Origin: Roseibium alexandrii DFL-11
GTDB taxonomy: Bacteria; Pseudomonadota; Alphaproteobacteria; Rhizobiales; Stappiaceae
Reading direction: 5' to 3'
Assembly: GCF_000158095.2 (NCBI RefSeq)
Contig: NZ_CM011002.1
Location: forward strand, 1,999,228 to 2,063,227
Length of the DNA: 64,000 bases
Shown here: positions 53,205-60,677 of the stretch, piece by piece
Position numbering within the stretch: position 1 is the stretch's first letter
Layout: each line of letters opens with the position of its first letter
Notes under the pieces: generated by a model
Told to the model about the DNA's origin: nothing
The model's input: the letters and a program-made list of their open reading frames with translations, nothing else
The model's database searches: none
Made by a program: the position numbers and the translations under genes

Positions 53205-53456
53205 GTGAACTGGATGGACCGATTGAACGAACGCGCCGAATTGATGGGCCGCATGCTGGACACCATCGGCGCGATGAAAGGCTTGCCGGGTGGTGTGCAA
53301 GCCGATGTGGACATGGAAACGGCTGCCCGCCGTTGCATGAGCTGCCAGGAAACCGAAAAGTGCCGCCAATGGCTGGAGCATCACGAAGACGGGGCCGAAG
53401 CTCCGCTCAAGGACTGCGCCAACGCTATTCTCTTTGAAAGCTGGCTGAAAGTCTGA
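53205..53456 (+). CDS. DUF6455-family small Cys-rich protein
   Basis: Encodes 83 aa from GTG 53205, preceded by GAGGAG; the longer frame to 53052 is unlikely because its first 51 residues show no similarity. The core NWMDRLNERAELMGRMLDTI, ETAARRCMSCQETEKCRQWL and DCANAILFESW contains four Cys (CxxC, C, C) that could bind metal. DUF6455 is a widespread alphaproteobacterial family with no known role. Confidence 0.78.
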   Translation: MNWMDRLNERAELMGRMLDTIGAMKGLPGGVQADVDMETAARRCMSCQETEKCRQWLEHHEDGAEAPLKDCANAILFESWLKV

Positions 53457-53598
53457 ACGAACCGCACGCTTTCAATCCAGCTACCCAACGACAAGGATCT
53501 TTCACCGGATAGATCTGGCTGCACCTTGGATTTTTTGGCGACTGGCGCTGTGTTATCAGCGTGTTACGCTTCGTCAGCTATCTGGGAGGTGCTGCATC

Positions 53599-54870
53599 AT
53601 GGGCAAAGGACTGTCTTTACTTTCAAGCCTCGTCATTCTGCCGCTTTTGGTCGGGCCAGCTTTGGCTCAGGTCTATGGCCATGAATACGAGGAAAATGCG
53701 GCCCCCATTCGGGACGGCGAACAGCCGGTCGTCCCACTGGACACACAGGACCCGAGCTTCAACGCCTGGCGGACGCCTCTTCCAAGTTATGAGGGCCAAA
53801 AAGAAAATCGCGAACCCGGACTGGTCGACCCGCAGCGTTTCTTTGGCCAAGGATACATGCAGCTTCCGACGTTCCTGCATCAACCGTTGGCTTTCACCCC
53901 TGAGGATCTTGCCGCCGGTGAAGTTGATGTGGCGATCATGGGCGCATTTACCGATATGGGCGGTGGCGCCCGCGGCGCCTCCCGTGGCCCGAATGCTGTT
54001 CGGAACTCGTCGATCTATCTTGGTTACGGCGCACGCCAGCCGCACATGCATGTGATGGTCGATCCGCTCCAGGACATGACGGTGGTCGATTACGGCAACG
54101 CGCCGAACGACATGATGAGTACGGAGCGCACGATCCATGCGGTCCGGTCCTTCGTTCGCCAAGCGGCTGAGGTTCAACATGAGGGTGGCAGCCGGGTCAT
54201 TCCCTTCATCATCGGCGGCGATCATTCGCTGATGTATCCCGATGTTGCAGCGCTCACCGATGTTTATGGCAAAGGCAATGTCGGTGTTGTGCATTTTGAT
54301 GCACACTACGATGCCGGCAAATACGGCATGGGCCATCTGATCAATCACGGGATGCCGGTCTACAGATTGATCGAAGAGGGCCTCGTTGAGGGCAAGAACT
54401 TCATCCAGGTCGCCCTGCGAGGCTACTATCCGGATGAAAAAGCGTTCGAATGGATGCGCGACAACGGCTTCCGCTATCACACCATGGCCGAAATTGAACG
54501 CCGCGGGTTCGATGCCGTCATGGAAGACGTGATCAAAGAGGCAAATGACGGCCCGGAATACATCTTTGTCTCCTTCGACATCGATACACTGGATCCGGCC
54601 TTCGTTCCCGGAACCGGAACACCGGAACCCGGTGGGCTTATGCCGCGCGAGGTGTTCCCGATCGTTCGACGGCTGTGCGCAGAATCGAATGTCGTCGGCT
54701 TCGAGCTTGTTGAGCTCGCTCCCTTGATGGACCCGACTTACGTCTCGGCACTGAACGCCAACCGGGTGATCCGGGAATGTCTGACCGGCATTGCCATGCG
54801 CAAACAAGGCCTTACCGAACCGCATTATCTCAGCCCGCTTACGGTCACGCATGGGCAAGGTGAGAACTGA
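53599..54870 (+). CDS. Exported agmatinase/arginase-family protein
   Basis: Encodes 423 aa; ATG 53599 follows GGGAGGTG. A Sec signal peptide (KGLSLLSSLVILPLLVGPALA) makes it exported, which is rare for the mostly cytosolic ureohydrolases. All manganese ligands are present: GGDHS (206-210, His209), DAHYD (234-238) and SFDIDTLDP (325-333, Asp327 and Asp329), followed by PGTGTPEPGG. The agmatinase subfamily usually makes putrescine and urea from agmatine. An N-terminal 80-aa extension after the signal peptide is also unusual. It overlaps a DUF3299 gene. Confidence 0.85.
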   Translation: MGKGLSLLSSLVILPLLVGPALAQVYGHEYEENAAPIRDGEQPVVPLDTQDPSFNAWRTPLPSYEGQKENREPGLVDPQRFFGQGYMQLPTFLHQPLAFTPEDLAAGEVDVAIMGAFTDMGGGARGASRGPNAVRNSSIYLGYGARQPHMHVMVDPLQDMTVVDYGNAPNDMMSTERTIHAVRSFVRQAAEVQHEGGSRVIPFIIGGDHSLMYPDVAALTDVYGKGNVGVVHFDAHYDAGKYGMGHLINHGMPVYRLIEEGLVEGKNFIQVALRGYYPDEKAFEWMRDNGFRYHTMAEIERRGFDAVMEDVIKEANDGPEYIFVSFDIDTLDPAFVPGTGTPEPGGLMPREVFPIVRRLCAESNVVGFELVELAPLMDPTYVSALNANRVIRECLTGIAMRKQGLTEPHYLSPLTVTHGQGEN

Positions 54871-55396
54871 TCGCCGTCTCATGACCGGAGCTTTTCTGCT
54901 TGGGCTTTGGTGCGGCTCTGCCGTGGCAGAGCCTATGACCGTCACTTGGGATGAACTGCGGACAGACCGGCCATCATCCTGCAGCGCATTGCTGGAAAAC
55001 TATCTGACTCAGCAGAAATGCACGCAGCAAGCGGCCTCCGCCCGACTGCTCTCACGCCAGTACGAAAAATGCGCGCCCGGATCGGCTGACCTTGACGGGA
55101 AAACCGTTCGCATTGCCGGATATGCACATCCACTGGAGTTTCAGTTCAAGGATGTGAAGGAGTTTCTGCTCATTCCGCCCCTTCGGCAGGATTGCACACA
55201 TCCACCGCCGCCCCTGCCGGACCAGGTGATTTCGGTGCGTTTTCCAGACGGTTTGGACGTGAATGCCGACCCTGTCTGGGTGACAGGCGTGTTGCGGCGC
55301 GAACGGGCCAAGACACACCTGGCAACGGCAAACTACACGCTTCAGGCCACATCAGTGACACAGGCCACCATACCCGAAGTCAGCCCCAACAACTGA
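54851..55396 (+). CDS. DUF3299-domain periplasmic protein
   Basis: Encodes 181 aa from ATG 54851, overlapping the agmatinase-like gene by 20 bases; ATG 54881 is an alternative. A signal peptide (MTGAFLLGLWCGSAVA) precedes a DUF3299 domain: DGKTVRIAGYAHPLEFQFKD near residue 78, FLLIPPLRQDCTHPPPPLPD near 102. Conserved Cys and Pro residues are seen in QDCTHPPPPLPDQ. DUF3299 proteins are exported and uncharacterised. Co-expression with the exported ureohydrolase suggests a shared periplasmic task. Confidence 0.78.
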   Translation: MGKVRTDRRLMTGAFLLGLWCGSAVAEPMTVTWDELRTDRPSSCSALLENYLTQQKCTQQAASARLLSRQYEKCAPGSADLDGKTVRIAGYAHPLEFQFKDVKEFLLIPPLRQDCTHPPPPLPDQVISVRFPDGLDVNADPVWVTGVLRRERAKTHLATANYTLQATSVTQATIPEVSPNN

Positions 55397-55553
55397 GATC
55401 TGTCTCACAAGACAACGCGACGACTAATTCCGTCCCGCGCCCGGGCCGCGACCGGCTTTAGCATGGCCGCGTATCAAGTCCGGGGAGGCGCCAAGTGGGT
55501 GTCGGGCGCACGGGCGCATTCTATTCCAAAGGCTGAGAGTAACGATCTCCGCC

Positions 55554-55574
55554 GTCCCGGCCCTGAGCCGGGAC
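55554..55574. repeat. Dispersed intergenic palindrome, copy 5
   Basis: Arms GTCCCGG and CCGGGAC around CCCTGAG, in the gap between converging genes (stop 55396 and stop 55588). It is a near match to copies 1 and 3. Confidence 0.7.
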
Positions 55575-55587
55575 CTGTCGCCCGGAC

Positions 55588-55893
55588 TTATCCGGCCGAC
55601 CGGCGCCGGCGGTTGAGCCAATAGGCAACCGCGCCTGCCGCCGCCCCGCCTATAAACCGGAACGGGAACATGGCAAGGGCGCCTGCATCCTGGGAGATCG
55701 GTTGCGGCAACTGCAGCAAACCCACCGCAGTCTCAAACATCAGCGACAGGGCAGCGGCCGCAAACCCGGCGATCCAGAGCTTCACCGGTTGATCCGCGCG
55801 CCAGCCAAGGTAAATCCCGATCAACAGCGCAAACGGGTTCAAGAGCCCGGACAGCGTGAACAGATCGATCCATGTATCAGAAAGCGTCATCAT
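55588..55893 (-). CDS. Small hypothetical membrane protein
   Basis: Encodes 101 aa (a second ATG lies one codon in). Three membrane helices are predicted (about 12-30, 36-60 and 72-93), ending in a basic tail NRRRRSAG. I do not recognise the family. G+C and codon use look like the neighbours, and the frame is open between two converging genes, supporting a real gene. Confidence 0.6.
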   Translation of the reverse strand: MMTLSDTWIDLFTLSGLLNPFALLIGIYLGWRADQPVKLWIAGFAAAALSLMFETAVGLLQLPQPISQDAGALAMFPFRFIGGAAAGAVAYWLNRRRRSAG

Positions 55894-56086
55894 GGCGCTG
55901 TCTTAGCGGCGCGGCCGCAAAAAAGCGAGTGCAATTGCGTCGCAGCCAAGCTTTTCCAGCCCGCGCGCAAACTGCCGAAAACTGGGCTAAAGCTTTACAA
56001 ACGACCAAAAGCCGCTACGTACTTCATCCTACGCTCCTGCCTGGGTCCGTTTGATTGCCCGGCTCCAATGGAATCACAGCGCTTTA

Positions 56087-56341
56087 ATGACCTTTCCTTC
56101 CGAAAATGCCAACCCAGATGAAACGATCGAGATGCTGGAGACCAGCGATCGGCGGCTTGGCATCATGTGTTCGCATTGCGCCCGGTTTCGCTATCTGAAA
56201 CTGACCAACTACGCGCTGGAAGACACACTCTCCTCACTCACCAGATCCCTCAAGTGTTCCCGCTGCGGTTCGGAGGAGGTTGAGGCTGTCGCAGTTGAGC
56301 GGGATGATCAGACCGGCTACTGGCCGGCGGAACGCAGCTGA
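56087..56341 (+). CDS. Small zinc-ribbon-like hypothetical protein
   Basis: Encodes 84 aa from ATG 56087; the in-frame upstream 12 codons are unlikely. Two CxxC pairs (MCSHCARFR near residue 28 and KCSRCGSEEVE near 57) are spaced as in a zinc ribbon, with a helical linker between. The function is unknown; a small RNA- or protein-binding adaptor is possible. It is monocistronic. Confidence 0.62.
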   Translation: MTFPSENANPDETIEMLETSDRRLGIMCSHCARFRYLKLTNYALEDTLSSLTRSLKCSRCGSEEVEAVAVERDDQTGYWPAERS

Positions 56342-56620
56342 CCAATCTCCTCTGCTTGCAGGATTGCAACACCCGAAAGGCATCTGTCGACCGGCCTCTT
56401 CCAGTGTCTTGTTGCGGCATTTTCATCGTGATATCGACGAAGCGCAATCTTTGAGAGGTTTTATGCGCGGAACTCGCGAGTCCCGGTAAACCCGGCTCGT
56501 TTCAGGACCTTCGACTTTCACCAGAAGGCTCCCAACCAGCCGGGACAACAAAAGCACCACACCGCATGCGCTTGCTGCGGTGACAGGTTTCTTTTGCTCA
56601 AAGACTGAAAATCAACACCA

Positions 56621-56878
56621 ATGGACATTTCCAAAGCCGAACAGCGGGTGCTGCACCTGCTGGCTCAGGGCGGCTATATACTTGCCGAGAAGGACGAGGA
56701 CGGCCGTATCTTGAAATACGAGACGATCACACGCGACGGCTGGTTATGGGGCGGCTGCTCGCAGCATCTCTTCCAGAAGCTGAAGTACCGGCGCCTTATC
56801 TCTTCCAAAAACAGCGGCCCCTACCGGATCACGAACCTCGGCCTCAAGCGGGTCAGGTCTCAGCTCGACAACCGGTAA
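56621..56878 (+). CDS. yjhX: YjhX-family protein (UPF0386)
   Basis: Encodes 85 aa, almost the same length as E. coli YjhX. Matching segments are MDISKAEQRVLHLLAQGGYI, FQKLKYRRLISSKNSGPYRI and TNLGLKRVRSQLDNR. E. coli YjhX is reported as a toxin whose partner YjhQ is an acetyltransferase; no such gene lies next to this one. The helical wing-like fold suggests a small DNA-binding protein. A weak stem-loop (CACCGCA/TGCGGTG, 56560-56582) precedes the gene. Confidence 0.85.
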   Translation: MDISKAEQRVLHLLAQGGYILAEKDEDGRILKYETITRDGWLWGGCSQHLFQKLKYRRLISSKNSGPYRITNLGLKRVRSQLDNR

Positions 56879-56892
56879 TCGCTCCCCTCACC

Positions 56893-56914
56893 GCCCCGGC
56901 CTCAGCGCCGGGGC
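56893..56914. repeat. Dispersed intergenic palindrome, copy 6 (first of a pair)
   Basis: Arms GCCCCGG and CCGGGGC around CCTCAGCG, 14 bases downstream of yjhX. It has the same core and orientation as copy 2. Confidence 0.72.
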
Positions 56915-56935
56915 CAATTCTCCAGCCCAAGGCAG

Positions 56936-56956
56936 GTCCCGGATCACATCCGGGAC
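56936..56956. repeat. Dispersed intergenic palindrome, copy 7 (second of a pair)
   Basis: Arms GTCCCGG and CCGGGAC around ATCACAT. It follows copy 6 after 21 bases, reproducing the two-palindrome layout at 27496-27549. Confidence 0.72.
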
Positions 56957-57002
56957 AGCCTGCCATCATTGATAAACCTGCTTAAAAGTCAGCCACAAGA
57001 GC

Positions 57003-57470
57003 TCAGAGCTCCTTCGGCACGTCCGGACGGTCTCCCATGAGGTAACGCGGTCCTCGGCCATGCCTGTTGGCAGCGTCTCCGGCATTATAGAGCTGACATT
57101 TTTTCATGGACAAGCAGCCACAGCCAATGCAGCCGTCCAGCTTGTCCCGCAACGCGGCAAGCCCCTCGATCCGGGCATCAAGGTGTTTTCGAAACTCCCG
57201 GCTGATCCGGGTCCAGTCGGCCTTGGTTGGCGCCCGGTTGTCTGGCAGCTTCTCCATTTGCGCCGCGATCTCGGAAATCGAAAACCCGAATTCCTGCGCC
57301 ACCAGCACAAAGGACAGCCGCCGGATATCGGCCCGCATAAACCGGCGTTGCCCGCTCTCGGTCCGGACCGGCGCAACCAGGCCCTTGGTTTCATAAAACC
57401 GGATTGCGGAAACTGCCAATCCGGTCCGCTCTGCCAGCTCCCCGATGGAAAGCGTATCTGTGCCTTTCAC
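57003..57470 (-). CDS. soxR: Redox-sensitive transcriptional activator SoxR
   Basis: Encodes 155 aa from GTG 57470, six bases after GGAG; a TTG at 57482 would overlap that site. It is a MerR-family regulator: HTH LSIGELAERTGLAVSAIRFY, dimerisation helix, then the [2Fe-2S] cluster motif CIGCGCLSMKKC (about residues 113-124) with all four Cys. SoxR is activated by redox-cycling compounds and remodels promoters with a long spacer. No soxS gene is nearby; in alphaproteobacteria SoxR regulates its targets directly. It is divergent from a VOC gene with a SoxR box between. Confidence 0.93.
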   Translation of the reverse strand: MKGTDTLSIGELAERTGLAVSAIRFYETKGLVAPVRTESGQRRFMRADIRRLSFVLVAQEFGFSISEIAAQMEKLPDNRAPTKADWTRISREFRKHLDARIEGLAALRDKLDGCIGCGCLSMKKCQLYNAGDAANRHGRGPRYLMGDRPDVPKEL

Positions 57471-57500
57471 AAGCCTCTCCAAAAAAATGATTTTTTGCTC

Positions 57501-57530
57501 TTGACCTCAACTTAACTTGAGGAATTATCT
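57501..57530 (+). promoter_or_regulatory. SoxR box inside a -35/-10 spacer
   Basis: The palindrome CCTCAA-CTTAAC-TTGAGG (57505-57522) matches known SoxR operators (CCTCAAG-N4-CTTGAGG type). It overlaps a -35-like TTGACC at 57501 and is followed by TTATCT at 57525, an 18-base spacing, longer than the usual 17 and typical for MerR-family activation of the gene on the right. Confidence 0.82.
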
Positions 57531-57567
57531 CTGGTGTCCATCACAAGTCAACGTGAAAGGACACACC

Positions 57568-57957
57568 ATGTCAGGCGCATTTCTGGAACACGTGAATGTC
57601 ACCGTGAGTGACCCGGAGGCCACCGCACAACGGCTGAAGGACTGGTTCGGTTGGGAGGTTCGCTGGAAGGGGGATAGCCTCGGAGGCGGCATCACCTACC
57701 ACATCGGCAACGAGACAAGTTACATCGCAGCGTACAACCCGCCAAAAGAAACGGCTGCCATGCCGGGCGAAAGCTACGGTATCCGTGGCGGGCTCAATCA
57801 CATCGCGGTCGTGGTCGACGATCTGGATGCCACCGAAGCCTTGATCAAGGCGGGGGGCTACGATACCAAGAACCACGCCGATTATGAGCCTGGCCACCGG
57901 TTTTACTTCGATGATGATGATGGAATCGAGTTCGAGGTGGTCAGCTATGCGGAGTGA
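57568..57957 (+). CDS. VOC (glyoxalase/bleomycin resistance) family protein, SoxR target
   Basis: Encodes 129 aa from ATG 57568 with GAAAGGA upstream. The vicinal-oxygen-chelate fold appears as FLEHVNVTVSDPEATAQRLK near residue 5 and GLNHIAVVVDDLDATEALIK near 71, with FYFDDDDGIEFEVVSY at the end giving a possible metal Glu. VOC proteins are dioxygenases, glyoxalases or drug-binding proteins. The SoxR promoter implies a role against redox-active drugs or quinones. It overlaps a small gene downstream by 11 bases. Confidence 0.87.
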   Translation: MSGAFLEHVNVTVSDPEATAQRLKDWFGWEVRWKGDSLGGGITYHIGNETSYIAAYNPPKETAAMPGESYGIRGGLNHIAVVVDDLDATEALIKAGGYDTKNHADYEPGHRFYFDDDDGIEFEVVSYAE

Positions 57958-58180
57958 ACTTGACCGGCAAATGCTCGGACCATCGGTGCCGCGGGCGTTA
58001 TCACCTGAAACCTACTCGGCCTTGCGGGCCGATGGGTTTCTCGAAGACGGACAGATCCGCCGTGATCTCGTTCCCCACCTGGTGAATTCTCAGACCATCC
58101 GGGCAAGATTTGGTGGCCATGGCCCTGCGGCCTTGGCCAGCTTGTTCGGCGCATTCTTCAAAAAGGTGCGCCGGATCTGA
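57947..58180 (+). CDS. Small hypothetical protein coupled to VOC gene
   Basis: Encodes 77 aa from ATG 57947, which lies inside the last codons of the VOC gene (11-base overlap). It has no signal peptide or membrane helix, and a basic C-terminus FGAFFKKVRRI. I do not recognise the family. The overlap with a SoxR-regulated gene suggests joint expression in the same stress response. Confidence 0.6.
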   Translation: MRSELDRQMLGPSVPRALSPETYSALRADGFLEDGQIRRDLVPHLVNSQTIRARFGGHGPAALASLFGAFFKKVRRI

Positions 58181-58241
58181 CGTGCCGGGGCTGCCTGCTG
58201 ACACTTGGCCAGCAAGCCAAGGCCCTTCACCTCTTGAGACT

Positions 58242-58270
58242 GTCACAGCTCCGTCGTTCAGAGCTGTGAC
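58242..58270. terminator. Hairpin between convergent genes
   Basis: A 10-bp perfect stem GTCACAGCTC/GAGCTGTGAC with a 9-base loop sits between the small VOC-coupled gene (stop 58180) and the SDR gene (stop 58299). It is followed on the plus strand by CTCTCGCTTTGCTTGCTT, a weak T-rich tail. Confidence 0.7.
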
Positions 58271-58298
58271 CTCTCGCTTTGCTTGCTTGCCAGACCGC

Positions 58299-59066
58299 TT
58301 ACCGCGGCGCCATTCGGATGGCACCATCGAGGCGGATGGTCTCGCCGTTGAGCATGTCGTTTTCGCAGATCGACTTGACCAGCTGGGCATATTCCGTCGC
58401 CCGGCCCAGACGGGATGGAAACGGCACTTGTTGCCCAAGCGAGTCCTGAACGTCTTGAGACAACCCGAGCAGCATCGGCGTTTCAAAGATCCCCGGCGCG
58501 ATGGTCATGACCCGGATGCCAAGCTTGGACAGATCCCGGGCAACGGGCAACGTCATTCCGGCAACACCGGCTTTGGACGCAGCATAAGCCACCTGACCGA
58601 TCTGGCCGTCAAAAGCTGCGACAGAGGCCGTGGAGACGATAACACCGCGTCCACCGTCAGCGGTCACCGGGTCCAGCGAGGACATGCCGGTCGACGCCAG
58701 TGCGATACACCGGAACGAGCCGATCAGGTTGACCGAGATGACCTTTTCAAACATGTCCATCGGGTGCGGTTCGCCGCGCGATGTTGTCTTGCCAACCGGC
58801 GCGATCCCGGCGCAATTGACCAGAATACGCTCCTGGCCGTGTGCGGCGCGGGCAGCTTCGAAGCCTGCTTCAACACTTGCCTGATCGGTCACGTCGACAT
58901 CAGCAAAAACACCGCCGATTTCCTTCGCGACCTGTGCGCCCTGCTCACCATTGCGGTCGAACAAGCTCACCTTCACGCCCTCGGCCGCCAACATGCGTGC
59001 AGTGGCCGCACCAAGACCGGATGCGCCGCCGGTGACGACCGCTGCCATAGACTGATCCAGCTTCAT
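58299..59066 (-). CDS. Short-chain dehydrogenase, 3-hydroxyacyl-CoA dehydrogenase type II-like
   Basis: Encodes 255 aa from ATG 59066. The NAD-binding motif is VVTGGASGLGAATARML (about residues 10-26), NCAGIAP near 84 and the catalytic Ser...YxxxK is seen as VSTASVAAFDGQIGQVAYAA then SKAGV (Tyr and Lys about 156 and 160). The pattern (FDRNGEQG, VNLIGSFRCI, IAPGIFETPML) resembles 17-beta-HSD10/3-hydroxy-2-methylbutyryl-CoA dehydrogenases, which oxidise short branched 3-hydroxyacyl-CoAs. It is monocistronic and preceded by two palindromes. Confidence 0.87.
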   Translation of the reverse strand: MKLDQSMAAVVTGGASGLGAATARMLAAEGVKVSLFDRNGEQGAQVAKEIGGVFADVDVTDQASVEAGFEAARAAHGQERILVNCAGIAPVGKTTSRGEPHPMDMFEKVISVNLIGSFRCIALASTGMSSLDPVTADGGRGVIVSTASVAAFDGQIGQVAYAASKAGVAGMTLPVARDLSKLGIRVMTIAPGIFETPMLLGLSQDVQDSLGQQVPFPSRLGRATEYAQLVKSICENDMLNGETIRLDGAIRMAPR

Positions 59067-59085
59067 CAAAGCCCTCCAATTCTCT

Positions 59086-59136
59086 AATCTATTGTTTTTC
59101 AATAGATTTATTTACTTTGATTGACGAAAACGTCAA
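59086..59136. promoter_or_regulatory. Two palindromes upstream of SDR gene
   Basis: AATCTATTG/CAATAGATT around TTTTT (59086-59108) and TTGACG/CGTCAA around AAAA (59121-59136) lie 20 and 55 bases before the SDR start. The second looks like a TetR-type operator such as those of fatty acid or branched-chain degradation regulators; no such regulator gene is adjacent. Confidence 0.5.
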
Positions 59137-59232
59137 TTTGGAAGGCAAAGTGTCTGAGTTTAAACGGCCCGTCAAGCGGATTTGCGCTCAAAGACTGGGG
59201 AAGCAGCGCTAAGCCGGTGGCAGAGCTTCGGG

Positions 59233-60588
59233 TTATCTTGCCAGGACGGCAAGGTCGACCGGTCCGGAAACACCGCCCACGTTGCTGGATGGACGAATGT
59301 CGACGGCATCCCCGGAATAGCCTTGCGACCGGGCAAGATCCAGCGACATACAGTCGGTCAAGGCGCTGCTCTGCTGGGCCTTGTTTGCGTCTTCCAGCTT
59401 GGCGGCCCGATTGACGGCATCGCCGATTACAGTGAACTCCAGCCGGTTCTTTGACCCAATCACCCCAACGGTAACGGGTCCTGCGGCGACGGCGGTTCCG
59501 ACCCTAAGGTCTGAAGGCCACCCCGCCGTTTTGAACCGGTCCTGGGCTTCCGTCATCGCCACAACAAGGGCTTGCGCTGCACGCAAGGCATCGGCTGCAT
59601 AGGTTTCAGACGGTGACACGGCGCCAAAGGTTGCCAGAATGCCATCACCCAAAAACTTGTCTACCTGTCCGCCTTCCCGGGTGATCACCTCAACCGCAAG
59701 GTTCTGGTACTCGGCCAGAACCGCGAGCACCGTCTCAGGCGGTAGAACCGCCGATGTCGACGTGAAGGAGCGGATATCAGCGTAAAGGATCGCCGCATCC
59801 CGCAGGCTTCCCTCACCCGCTTCCAGAGCCTGGTGGGCTTCGGTGATGGATGACGCCACTTCCGGGGAAAAGAAACGTTTCAGATCCATGGCCGCGCTGT
59901 GATCCCGTGTTGCCTCAAACAACATCGACCTTCCGCGATAGAGCGCTGCGGACAGCAAAACCGTCACCGCCAGGATGACCATCGTCTTATCGAGCTCGGC
60001 CCCGAGCAAAATGCTGTTGCCGGTGAGGTATTCAACATAGTTGCGGGTGACCCGCATCCCGCCCATGTCGGAGAAAATCGCGTAGGCCACGAGCCCGATC
60101 CAACCGATGACGGCCACCATGCCGGTCGTCAAAACAAATCTCGGATCGAACCGCAGTGCCCGCAACCCGATGAACAGGAACACATACATCAAGGTTGGGG
60201 TCTTCAGATAAAATGTCGGATGCTGATCATACTGGATGTGGAAGGAGAAAATCAGTCCAACCAGAAGCGCCATGTCGACGCAAATCGAGATCAGCAAAAA
60301 CCATTCGGGCAACTCGAATCGGTAGGAAAGCGCCAGACGGGTGACTGTGAACAGGAAGTAGGCGCCGAGTGCGATCGGTACGAAGTTAAATCCTGCAGAC
60401 CCTTCTGCTCTCGGTGCGAGCAAATAGAGCGACGCAAAAAACAACACCAATGCCAGCTGAACCCAGCCGATCAGCCGCTCCGATGCGGCCTCCCGGGCAC
60501 GGATTTCTGCTTGCACCCGATCAGGCAGGCCATCAATCGGCGGCCCACCGCGCAGGATGTATCTGATCGTTTCTCTGAGTCTTGCCAT
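59233..60588 (-). CDS. Membrane class III adenylate/guanylate cyclase
   Basis: Encodes 451 aa. The N-terminal 215 aa hold about six membrane helices in a MASE-like sensor; the C-terminal 190 aa are a class III nucleotide cyclase: AILYADIRSFTSTSAVLP (first metal Asp) near residue 268, VDKFLGDGILATFG (second Asp) near 308 and FTVIGDAVNRAAKLED with Asn and Arg near 384. Whether it makes cAMP or cGMP is not decided by sequence. A cNMP-binding protein is encoded 2.4 kb to the right. Confidence 0.88.
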   Translation of the reverse strand: MARLRETIRYILRGGPPIDGLPDRVQAEIRAREAASERLIGWVQLALVLFFASLYLLAPRAEGSAGFNFVPIALGAYFLFTVTRLALSYRFELPEWFLLISICVDMALLVGLIFSFHIQYDQHPTFYLKTPTLMYVFLFIGLRALRFDPRFVLTTGMVAVIGWIGLVAYAIFSDMGGMRVTRNYVEYLTGNSILLGAELDKTMVILAVTVLLSAALYRGRSMLFEATRDHSAAMDLKRFFSPEVASSITEAHQALEAGEGSLRDAAILYADIRSFTSTSAVLPPETVLAVLAEYQNLAVEVITREGGQVDKFLGDGILATFGAVSPSETYAADALRAAQALVVAMTEAQDRFKTAGWPSDLRVGTAVAAGPVTVGVIGSKNRLEFTVIGDAVNRAAKLEDANKAQQSSALTDCMSLDLARSQGYSGDAVDIRPSSNVGGVSGPVDLAVLAR

Positions 60589-60677
60589 GAGCGGTCCGAT
60601 TGTATCTGGCCTGAATGTTGCCGTTGGCAGTCAGGATGGCAAGCAGTGACCGCTGGATTGTGAGCTTATGTGATCGC

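Noticed and set aside
53623..54945. 440-codon minus-strand frame opposite the agmatinase-like gene
   Set aside because: The plus-strand gene has a signal peptide, ribosome site and all catalytic residues; the antisense translation is His/Arg-rich without motifs.
56560..56582. Riboswitch-like stem CACCGCA/TGCGGTG before yjhX
   Set aside because: It is a single short stem with no conserved riboswitch core, so I do not list it as regulatory.
56621..56878. Toxin-antitoxin pair involving YjhX
   Set aside because: No acetyltransferase (YjhQ) or other antitoxin-sized gene is adjacent, so only the YjhX-like gene is reported.
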